DNA of 64,000 nt, from NCBI GenBank assembly GCA_036265675.1, contig DATAOP010000062.1, positions 1-64,000 of the forward strand. Reading direction: 5' to 3'. The stretch is from VRUE01 sp036265675 (lineage in GTDB: Bacteria; Actinomycetota; Thermoleophilia; Solirubrobacterales; 70-9). Below are positions 57,839-64,000 of the stretch, one piece after another. Each line of letters begins with the position of its first letter. Position 1 is the stretch's first letter. Below the pieces are notes generated by a model. It was not told the origin of the DNA and did not search any database. It saw only the letters and a list, made by a program, of their open reading frames with translations. The position numbers were made by a program, and so were the translations under genes.

Positions 57839-57909
57839 GGCGCCTTGGCGGAGTGGCTACGCAGCGGCCTGCAAAGCCGTTTACACCGGTTCGATTCCGG
57901 TAGGCGCCT
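57839..57909 (+). tRNA. tRNA-Cys (anticodon GCA)
   Basis: A 71-nt cloverleaf: acceptor GGCGCCT with AGGCGCC, anticodon stem CGGCC/AGCCG region with anticodon GCA, T-arm CCGGTTCGATTCCGG, discriminator T, no encoded CCA. No repeat of its 3' end was seen, so it shows no integration footprint. Confidence 0.93.
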
Positions 57910-57946
57910 CTGATTCCAGAGCGGTTTGCGGGTCTCTCGATGGAAA

Positions 57947-57974
57947 ACGGGTCCCGAATAGGTCCGAGACCCGT
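57947..57974 (+). terminator. hairpin downstream of tRNA-Cys
   Basis: Inverted repeat ACGGGTC / GACCCGT with a 14-base loop, 38 nt after the tRNA. No T-tract follows. It may end the tRNA transcript. The rest of the 279-bp gap up to 58188 holds no convincing gene. Confidence 0.3.
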
Positions 57975-58188
57975 GCTCTAGCCCAGGCTGTCCCTCCAGC
58001 TCTGGTCCTGCGTACTACCTCAAGAACCAGATAGAGGTCTCCCATCCAAGGACGACGGCGAGGCTCGAAGAGGCGCTGACCGATGCGGGACCCTTCAATC
58101 GGGCCGATCGCACAGCCCGCTCGATCGAACTGAGTCGACCGTGAGCCTCCCGCGCCCCGCATCCGGACCAGCGCGGTGGGTGGGCGCG

Positions 58189-59148
58189 CTAATGCAGTCG
58201 CTTCTTCAGAATCAGTTTCCTGCTCTGGCTGTTCGGGAGACCACCCGTTGGGGTGTAGGTGACGGTGACCTTCACCTTCACCTTCCCAGCCTTGTTCAGC
58301 TTTTTCTTCTGCTTGCCCTTCGATTTGACCAAGAGGTTCACGGTGCCTGCCGCTGTCGACGTCTTCGTTTGGTTGACCACCCCCTTGCCGGCCAGCGTCA
58401 GGGTGCCGGGACCGGGGACCGTGACCGGCTCCTTGGCGGTCCCCTTCTTCTTGTTGCGTTTCGGCTTGCCGAGCGTTATGACGTTCGACGGCGGCGTGCT
58501 GGTGATGGATACGGAGTCAACACCGCCATTCAGCCCTGCTGTGTTGACAACTACGGCCATGCGCAGGCGCACCGTCTGGCCGGCAAACGGCGTCAAATCG
58601 ACGCTGAACTGAGTGGGGCCCATTTCTTTGGGGCCACCAGTCCTGGTGGCGAAAACCGGCGCGAGGATGTCGGATGGGTTGACAGAATCGAGCGGAGCAG
58701 CCGGGGACATGACGTCGATCCGGTACTGCTGGTTAGGGGAACCTTCGCCTTCGCCTTCGGGACTCAGGGTGTTGGCCGTCTCAATCGGGGCATTGGATTT
58801 GTAATAGGCGGTGAGCGTCAACTGGTGCTTGTAGAAGGGCTCCAGAGGGACGTCTTGGTAGAGGATCTGCCTGCTAACGAACTGCTGAAGCGTGATCGCG
58901 GCGAAGTTTCCCTGCGGCACCGGTGGAACCGGCACCGGGGGTGCTTCGGGGAGCTGAGCCGAGGAGTCGGTGTAGGCGACCCAGGCACCAGGGCCGACGT
59001 TGCTCGACTGCCAACCGCTGAGGTTCCCGGCCTCGAAGTCTCCGTTGACGACGGTTGCGGCGCCCGCGCTAGCGGGCGCGACAACGACGACTGCCACGGC
59101 CGCTACCACAACTTTGGCGTAGGCGATTCTCGGTCGCAGATTCTTCAT
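58189..59148 (-). CDS. secreted protein with an N-terminal galactose-binding-like domain
   Basis: A 319-aa exported protein. The signal peptide is about residues 1-31 (AKVVVAAVAVVVVAPASAGA). The mature start TVVNGDFEAGNLSGWQSSN is typical of CBM4/9-like beta-sandwich domains (about 32-215). A Lys-rich C-terminal Ig-like segment follows (KPKRNKKKG; TLTLAGKGVV; KVKVKVTVTYTP). No catalytic domain. It probably binds carbohydrate or surface polymers. The ATG follows GGGGAGG. Confidence 0.82.
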   Translation of the reverse strand: MKNLRPRIAYAKVVVAAVAVVVVAPASAGAATVVNGDFEAGNLSGWQSSNVGPGAWVAYTDSSAQLPEAPPVPVPPVPQGNFAAITLQQFVSRQILYQDVPLEPFYKHQLTLTAYYKSNAPIETANTLSPEGEGEGSPNQQYRIDVMSPAAPLDSVNPSDILAPVFATRTGGPKEMGPTQFSVDLTPFAGQTVRLRMAVVVNTAGLNGGVDSVSITSTPPSNVITLGKPKRNKKKGTAKEPVTVPGPGTLTLAGKGVVNQTKTSTAAGTVNLLVKSKGKQKKKLNKAGKVKVKVTVTYTPTGGLPNSQSRKLILKKRLH

Positions 59149-59510
59149 GTTCAGACCTCCCCAAAATTGACCGTGACCAGCCTACCCCCGGCAAGGACCG
59201 GGTCGCAGACTTCGACCAATGTCGGGGCTCATCGCCGGCCGATGCCGGTCGGCGATGCTGCCGCGGTAGGCGCCTGGCCGGTGGCCGGGGCGACCACCAG
59301 GACCCCCCGAGAGATCAGGCGAGCCTGGAGGGAGGCTCGCGGAGATGAGATCGCTTCCAGCGATACGAATGCGTCCGACGAGACCGTCGATGAATCGCGA
59401 GATTGGGGCAACTTCGGATAGCCCGGCGCTCGGGCTCCGCCCGACTGGGTCGTTGCCCTCCTCTCGGTCGCCAGGCGTCGTTGGTCGAGCGGCGTGATCA
59501 TGGGGCCGCC
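59149..59510. other. 362-bp intergenic region
   Basis: It lies between the divergent secreted-protein and permease genes and should hold the promoters of both. A minus-strand GGGTAG occurs in the CTACCC at 59182-59187, without a convincing -35 partner. A 59-codon frame at 59242-59421 (hydrophilic end REARGDEIASSDTNASDE) has no ribosome site and is not called. Nothing else was recognised. Confidence 0.4.
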
Positions 59511-60830
59511 TTGCCTGCTCCCGTAACGTCAGAGGATCGAGCCCCGCGAAAGCTGCGTCGGGTCGTCTCGCGGCGGATGCTGTTCTTCTTCATCCTCGGT
59601 GACATTCTGGGTGGGGGGATCTACGCCCTCGTCGGGGTGGTCGCAGGCAAAGTGGGGGGCGCGATATGGGTGCCGTTCCTTGTTGCCCTCCTGCTCGCCA
59701 CGCTGACCGCCGGCTCCTATGCCGAGCTGGTGACGAAGTATCCCCGCGCGGGTGGGGCGGCCCTCTATGCGAAGAAGGCATTTCAGCATCCGCTCGTCGC
59801 ATTCCTCATTGCCTTCGCCGTGATGGCGTCGGGCGTCACTTCGGCGAGCGCGCTTGCAAGGGCTTTCGGCGGCAACTATCTGGCCGACTTCGTCACCGTC
59901 CCCGTCGAGGTGGCCGCCCTCGCCTTCATCGCCGCCCTCGCCGTGGTCAATTTCATCGGGATCGTGATCTCGGTTCGACTCAATGTTGTGCTGACGCTCG
60001 TCGAGCTGGGAGGCCTTGCTCTTGTGGTGATCGTCGGAGTCGCCGCGCTCCTCAACGGAGAAGGTGAGCCCGGCAGGGCCGTCGAGTTCAAGGAGGGGAC
60101 CGCCACCGCCCTGGCGGTTCTCGCCGGCACCGCACTCGCCTTCTACGCCCTGATCGGCTTCGAGGACTCGGTCAACATCGCCGAGGAGACCATTCGCCCG
60201 GAGCGCTCCTACCCGCCTGCGCTGTTTGCGGGTCTCGCCACCGCCGGAGCGGTCTACCTGGCGGTGACTCTTGTTGCGTCGATGGTGGTTCCCACCGAGC
60301 GCCTCCAGGCCTCCACCGGGGCTCTGCTCGAGGTCGTTCAGGTCGGGCCCCTGGCGGTTCCGACGAGGTTGTTCTCGGCAATCGGGCTGATGGCCCTGAC
60401 GAACGGCGCGCTGATCAACCTGATCATGGCTTCCCGACTGCTCTATGGAATGGCGCAGGAGGGAGTCATGCACTCGTCGTTCGGGCGCCTGAGCGGGCGC
60501 GAGACTCCATGGGTCGCGATCGTCTTCACCGCCTCGATCGCCGCCGGCCTGACTCTCACCGGTGATCTCGGAGCGCTCGCCGATACGACCGTGCTTCTCC
60601 TCCTGGGCGTCTTCATCTCGGTCAACGTCGCCGCTCTCGTCCTACGCCGGGACCGGGTCGCCCACCAGCATTTCGTGGTTCCGTTCGTGGTTCCCCTCCT
60701 CGGGATCGCCGCCTGCTCCGTGGTCATGACTCAGATCGACTGGGTGACTTGGCTGCGGGCAGGTGCGCTGCTCTGCCTCGGGCTGGGGCTGTGGGGGATC
60801 CAAGCGATCGCTGCCCGGTCGGATGACTAG
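59511..60830 (+). CDS. APC-family amino acid permease
   Basis: A 439-aa transporter with about 12 helices. The first helix carries the substrate motif LGDILGGGIYALVG. Later features are TKYPRAGGAALYAKKAF, the conserved GFEDSVNIAEE in helix VI, and an alternating-helix layout to the end. Probable uptake of an amino acid or polyamine. The start is uncertain: TTG 59511 is proposed because the conserved part begins soon after (KLRRVVSRRMLFFF), while an in-frame ATG at 59403 would add 36 residues. Confidence 0.88.
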   Translation: MPAPVTSEDRAPRKLRRVVSRRMLFFFILGDILGGGIYALVGVVAGKVGGAIWVPFLVALLLATLTAGSYAELVTKYPRAGGAALYAKKAFQHPLVAFLIAFAVMASGVTSASALARAFGGNYLADFVTVPVEVAALAFIAALAVVNFIGIVISVRLNVVLTLVELGGLALVVIVGVAALLNGEGEPGRAVEFKEGTATALAVLAGTALAFYALIGFEDSVNIAEETIRPERSYPPALFAGLATAGAVYLAVTLVASMVVPTERLQASTGALLEVVQVGPLAVPTRLFSAIGLMALTNGALINLIMASRLLYGMAQEGVMHSSFGRLSGRETPWVAIVFTASIAAGLTLTGDLGALADTTVLLLLGVFISVNVAALVLRRDRVAHQHFVVPFVVPLLGIAACSVVMTQIDWVTWLRAGALLCLGLGLWGIQAIAARSDD

Positions 60831-60918
60831 CGCACGCGATGTCGGGGTCCAGCCCTCCCACCTGTGAGGCGTTCCCCGGATGACGGGGGCCGGGCCGTCC
60901 CCTAGATTCGACAGGCGC

Positions 60919-61140
60919 ATGTCCGATTCAGCGTCAGATCACCCCGTGCTGCGAGCGGAGCCGGGCGATCGCCTGGTCGTCCGGGGACATCATCAGGGGG
61001 AGCCGCAGCGCGACGCCGAGGTCCTCAGGGTGCTCGGCGAGGACGGAGCGCCGCCCTACCTCGTGCGATGGGACGACGGACACGAATCCGAGGTCTTCCC
61101 CGGGTCGGACATGTTCATCCAGCATCTCGGGGACTCATGA
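60919..61140 (+). CDS. DUF1918 domain protein
   Basis: A 73-aa protein with the DUF1918 core: AEPGDRLVVRGHHQGEPQRD and PPYLVRWDDGHESEVFPGSD, a small SH3-like beta barrel. Function unknown. The start at ATG 60919 leaves a proper N-terminus. The stop overlaps the flavodoxin start (ATGA), so both are co-translated. Confidence 0.9.
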   Translation: MSDSASDHPVLRAEPGDRLVVRGHHQGEPQRDAEVLRVLGEDGAPPYLVRWDDGHESEVFPGSDMFIQHLGDS

Positions 61141-61634
61141 AAGTCCTGGTCGCCTACGCATCGAAGAGAGGCTCGACCGCCGAGATCGCAGCGGCCGTCG
61201 CGGAGACTCTCCGGAAGGCCGGCCTCGAGGTCGACTGCCTGGAGAGCGGCGAAGTGGACGACGTCTCGCTCTACGACGCGGTCGTCCTCGGGAGCGCCGT
61301 CTACATGAAACGCTGGCGCGGCGACGCCAGACACTTTCTCCGCGAGCACTCCGATCGGCTCGCCGAGCGGCCGCTGTGGGTGTTCAGCTCCGGACCGGTC
61401 GGCGATCCCGAGCAGCCAGAGAAGCCCGAGTGGGAGGAGCCGCCGAAGATCGTCAAGGCGGTCGAGCGGCTGGGGGCCCGCGACCACGTCGTCTTCGGCG
61501 GCCGGCTGCCCGTCGAGCCCCAGGGCTTCATCGAGAAGGCGATGGTCAAGGGGACCCCCGCCGAGTTCCATGACCGCCGCGACTGGGATCAGATCCGGGG
61601 CTGGGCGGAACGCATCGGCTCCGAGCTGGCCTGA
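61137..61634 (+). CDS. flavodoxin-domain protein (HemG-like)
   Basis: A 165-aa protein. The FMN phosphate loop is LVAYASKRGSTAEIA, and VVLGSAVYMKRW and WVFSSGPVG give the isoalloxazine-binding loops. The C-terminal GFIEKAMVKG resembles the flavodoxin_5/HemG group. It may be a protoporphyrinogen-type dehydrogenase or a general electron carrier; it cannot be decided. Coupled to DUF1918. Confidence 0.88.
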   Translation: MKVLVAYASKRGSTAEIAAAVAETLRKAGLEVDCLESGEVDDVSLYDAVVLGSAVYMKRWRGDARHFLREHSDRLAERPLWVFSSGPVGDPEQPEKPEWEEPPKIVKAVERLGARDHVVFGGRLPVEPQGFIEKAMVKGTPAEFHDRRDWDQIRGWAERIGSELA

Positions 61635-61635
61635 G

Positions 61636-61965
61636 TCAGGCGCTCAGCGCCTCGCCGACCGCGGCAAGCTGGGCTTCGATCCCGCCGCAGACCTGCTCGC
61701 AGAGATCGAACACCGAGGGGTCGGCGATCGCATAGATCGAGCTGGTGCCCTGCTTGCGGCGCGACACGAACCCCTCGGCGTGAAGCGTGGCGAGGTGCTT
61801 CGAGACGTTCTGCTGGGAGGTGCCGAGTGCATCGGTCAGCTCGCGGACCGATGCCCCCTCACGCGTTCTGAGGAGATCGACGATGCGCAGCCGGGTCGGG
61901 TCGGAGAGGGCCAGGAAGCGGTGGGCAATCAGCTCGGCGGCGTCGGGGGTGAGTGGGGTCTTCAT
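61636..61965 (-). CDS. ArsR-family winged-helix regulator
   Basis: A 109-aa repressor. The winged helix shows LSDPTRLRIVDLLR, the recognition helix GTSQQNVSKHLATLHAEGFV and the wing RRKQGTSSIYA. A C-terminal pair of cysteines (FDLCEQVCGG) could bind metal or respond to oxidants or reactive sulfur. It diverges from the DUF2892/MMPL genes; a palindromic site lies between them. It probably represses both. Confidence 0.92.
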   Translation of the reverse strand: MKTPLTPDAAELIAHRFLALSDPTRLRIVDLLRTREGASVRELTDALGTSQQNVSKHLATLHAEGFVSRRKQGTSSIYAIADPSVFDLCEQVCGGIEAQLAAVGEALSA

Positions 61966-61982
61966 CGTTCTGCTATTCTTTC

Positions 61983-61998
61983 ACAACTGTAAAGTTGT
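61983..61998. promoter_or_regulatory. palindromic operator for the ArsR-family regulator
   Basis: A perfect inverted repeat ACAACT-GTAA-AGTTGT in the 61-bp divergent gap. It is far more AT-rich than its surroundings and lies between the regulator and the DUF2892/MMPL genes, as expected for an ArsR-type operator. Confidence 0.6.
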
Positions 61999-62026
61999 TC
62001 AACGGTAGGTCGGAGAAAGGATAGCA

Positions 62027-62278
62027 ATGTCGACCGTCGATCAGATCAGTATCGATCGGACCTCCCGGCGGCTCTGGCCCCTGGAGCGCGTCCTCTTCCT
62101 GATGGCGGGCGCGATGACGATTCTCAGCGCCGTCCTCGCGGCCCTCGTCAGCCCCTGGTTCCTGCTGCTGACCGTCTTCGTCGGCGCCAACCAACTCGCC
62201 TTCGTCGTCTTCGGCGACTGTCCGAGCTCCTGGCTTCTGCGGCGCTACGCCGGCCTGGAGCGTGGGTGTTCCCGGTGA
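62027..62278 (+). CDS. DUF2892 (YgaP-type) membrane protein
   Basis: An 83-aa protein with two transmembrane helices (about residues 22-40 and 45-62) and the DUF2892 end FVVFGDCPSSWLLRRYAGL. Rhodanese-free form of the YgaP membrane domain, often under ArsR/SqrR-type control in sulfur or stress loci. The stop overlaps the transporter start (GTGA). Confidence 0.85.
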   Translation: MSTVDQISIDRTSRRLWPLERVLFLMAGAMTILSAVLAALVSPWFLLLTVFVGANQLAFVVFGDCPSSWLLRRYAGLERGCSR

Positions 62279-64000
62279 GCGCTCTGGGACCGATCGGGCG
62301 GCTGGGCCATTTCGCCGCCACGCACCGCCGCACCGTCTTCATCAGCTGGGCCGTCCTCGCCGTCGCCCTCGGCTTCCTCGCGCCGCGGGTCGAGACAGCC
62401 CTATCGGGAGCGGGCTGGCAGGCGGATGGCTCCGAGTCGGTCACCGTGCGCGAAGCGGTCGACCGCGCTTTCGGCGGCAGCGGTTCGTATGCGATCCAGG
62501 TGGCGGTCCACTCCCCGGAGCTGACCGTCGCGGATCCGGCCTTCCGCCGCAGCATCGCAGGCGTGCGACGCACCCTCGCCGCCGACCCGGCGGTGCGCGC
62601 GGTGATGACGCCGCGCTCTCCCACCTCGATCTCCGCTGACGGTCACACGGCAATCGTCGTGGGTACCGCCGCAAGGGGGCCGAATGAAATGGTGGCTGCC
62701 GCCGGCGACCTCAAGTCCGAAGTCGCAGCGGTCACCGCCCCGGGGGTGGAAGCGAACCTGACGGGCGCCGCCGGCATGTGGTCGGACTTCAACGAGGCCA
62801 ACCGGGAAGCGATGATGCGCTCCGAGCTCTTCTCCTGGCCGGTCACGCTGGCCATCCTGGTGCTGGCCTTCGGCTCACTGGTCGCCGCCGGGCTGCCGCT
62901 GCTGCTGACGATCACCGGGCTCGTCGCCTCCGCCGGCGTCCTCTATTTGGGGACCCTGATCTCGCCGGTTTCGATCTGGGCGATGAACTTCGCCCTGATG
63001 TTCGCGCTGGCGCTCGGCATCGACTACGCGCTGTTCATCGTCATGCGCTTCCGTAGCGCTCTGTTCGGGCAGGACCAGGGTGCCGCCGCAGCCGTCGGCG
63101 AGACGATGGACACCGCCGGCAAGGCGGTCCTCTTCTCGGGGATCACGGTCCTGATCTCGCTCTCCGCGGTGATGCTCGTCCCCAGCCCCGCCTTCCGATC
63201 GATGGCTCTCGGGATCATGATCTCGGTCATCTTCGTGCTGGCCGCGACGCTGACGCTGCTGCCGGCCGTGCTAAGCAAGCTCGGACCCCGGGTGGACAGG
63301 CTGGCACTGCCCTGGGCGCACGCGGGCGAGCACCGCTCGCCTCGCTTCGCCCGCTGGGGGGAGCTGCTCTGGCGACGGCCGCTCGTGTTCGGCGGCCTCG
63401 CGCTGGCGGTCCTGCTCGGCCTGGCGCTCCCGGTGCTGAGCCTCGACACCGGGATGCCATCGATCAAGGTCGTGCCGAAGAACGATCCGTCGCGGGTCGG
63501 CTACCGGCAGGTGAGCGCCGCCTTCGGCGAAGGCGCCCCGGGCACCCTGCAGGTGATCGCGCCGCCGTCCCAGCGTGCGGCCACGCTGGCCATCTTGAGG
63601 TCTGATCCCGACATCGCCGCCGTCTCGCCGCCGCTCGCGAGCGCCGGCGGCCTCGTCCTGATCCAGGCGGTGCCGACGGGCGGCCCCTCGAGCGCCGCCG
63701 CCGGTGAAACCATCGACCGGCTGCGCGGACAGCTCCCCCCGGGAGCGCTGGTCGGTGGTCCGTCGGTCGAAAACTACGATCTCGAAGCCGCCCTGGCGGC
63801 GAAGACCCCGCTCGCGATCGGCGTCGTGCTCGGGCTTGGCTTCCTCCTCCTGCTGGTCGCCTTCCAGGCGCCGCTGGTCGCGGCGATCGGCGTTCTCGCC
63901 AACCTGCTATCGACCGGCGCCGCCTTCGGCGTCGCCAAGCTGATCTTCCAGGACGGGCACCTCTCGGGCCTGCTCGGCTTCGAATCGCAGGGCTTTCTCG
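62275..64000 (+). CDS. MMPL/RND-family transporter (3' end outside window)
   Basis: Incomplete: 575 codons are present and the frame runs off the window. N-terminal helix, a periplasmic loop (about 40-170), then a block of helices with the MMPL motif ALGIDYALFIVMRF (about 245-260), a cytoplasmic stretch and the second half beginning LVFGGLALAVLLGLALPVL. Probably exports lipids or hydrophobic compounds, energised by protons. GTG 62275 overlaps the DUF2892 stop; the ArsR-family regulator is the likely control. Confidence 0.92.
   Translation, partial: MSALGPIGRLGHFAATHRRTVFISWAVLAVALGFLAPRVETALSGAGWQADGSESVTVREAVDRAFGGSGSYAIQVAVHSPELTVADPAFRRSIAGVRRTLAADPAVRAVMTPRSPTSISADGHTAIVVGTAARGPNEMVAAAGDLKSEVAAVTAPGVEANLTGAAGMWSDFNEANREAMMRSELFSWPVTLAILVLAFGSLVAAGLPLLLTITGLVASAGVLYLGTLISPVSIWAMNFALMFALALGIDYALFIVMRFRSALFGQDQGAAAAVGETMDTAGKAVLFSGITVLISLSAVMLVPSPAFRSMALGIMISVIFVLAATLTLLPAVLSKLGPRVDRLALPWAHAGEHRSPRFARWGELLWRRPLVFGGLALAVLLGLALPVLSLDTGMPSIKVVPKNDPSRVGYRQVSAAFGEGAPGTLQVIAPPSQRAATLAILRSDPDIAAVSPPLASAGGLVLIQAVPTGGPSSAAAGETIDRLRGQLPPGALVGGPSVENYDLEAALAAKTPLAIGVVLGLGFLLLLVAFQAPLVAAIGVLANLLSTGAAFGVAKLIFQDGHLSGLLGFESQGFL

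Noticed and set aside
57881..58162. Open frame antisense to tRNA-Cys ending APTGIEPV
   Set aside because: Typical spurious antisense-tRNA frame; composition is not protein-like and there is no ribosome site.
59242..59421. 59-codon frame before the permease
   Set aside because: No ribosome site, no recognisable family, and a low-complexity start; kept only as a note to the intergenic region.
1..64000. CRISPR arrays, insertion sequences and rRNA genes
   Set aside because: No regularly spaced repeats, transposase motifs or rRNA sequence were noticed on either strand; the only mobile-element signs are the integrase and the tRNA-Gly repeats.

Overview
The window is chromosomal DNA of a very GC-rich bacterium with tightly packed genes, many GTG starts and many 4-base start/stop overlaps. 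The gene content points to the Actinomycetota, most likely the Thermoleophilia/Solirubrobacterales side. The evidence is a fused ctaCDE-qcrCAB respiratory operon, F420-type luciferase-like oxidoreductases, actinobacterial Holin-X, DUF3618 and DUF4235 proteins, UdgX, and SigF/SigB-like promoters. The lineage is an inference; no rRNA is present.

Layout. 1-4036 is an integration locus: the tail of an unknown gene, a tyrosine integrase, tRNA-Gly(GCC), a Ser/Thr kinase, a hydrolase, and a second 32-bp copy of the tRNA 3' end. 4070-10350 holds an MDR oxidoreductase, small secreted and envelope proteins (Holin-X, DUF3618, DUF4235), a Gre-like factor and a NarL-type two-component system. 10376-18204 is the respiratory block: CtaG facing an operon for caa3 oxidase (CtaC with a fused cytochrome c, CtaD, CtaE) and a bc1 complex (diheme QcrC, QcrA, QcrB). 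Two paralogous small secreted proteins follow. 19310-24330 is an Mrp/Mbh-type Na+/H+ antiporter operon without a large MrpA subunit, ending in a polysaccharide deacetylase.

24498-32722 is a series of stress, repair and redox genes (PfpI, CsbD, cupin, UdgX, nicotinate phosphoribosyltransferase, DUF72, MDR, two LLM oxidoreductases, HAD). 32739-42160 is mainly carbohydrate and redox metabolism on the minus strand (GH15, SDR, GMC oxidoreductase with a gluconate-dehydrogenase-type small subunit, PoxB-like TPP enzyme, enolase-superfamily enzyme, Usp-membrane protein). 42352-52469 is rich in stress functions: a STAS anti-sigma antagonist, four DUF892 ferritin-like domains (two fused to an NAD-epimerase), alcohol dehydrogenase, CDGSH protein, a heme-oxygenase-like enzyme with a glycosyltransferase, and topoisomerase IB. 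52486-64000 has a cyclase/ATPase/TPR regulator, FAD oxidase, Usp, tRNA-Cys, a secreted protein, an APC permease, a flavodoxin, and an ArsR/DUF2892/MMPL locus cut off by the window end.

The most notable pattern is regulatory. A two-block motif GTTN (or GNNT), 14-17 bases, then GGGTA recurs in short intergenic gaps, correctly oriented and close to the start, before about a dozen genes. Many of these are typical general-stress genes (csbD, DUF892, Usp, pfpI). I read it as a candidate SigF/SigB-type regulon. Other points of interest are the epimerase-ferritin fusion, an LLM gene whose only reasonable start codon is GTA, and the cytochrome-c-fused CtaC encoded together with diheme QcrC.
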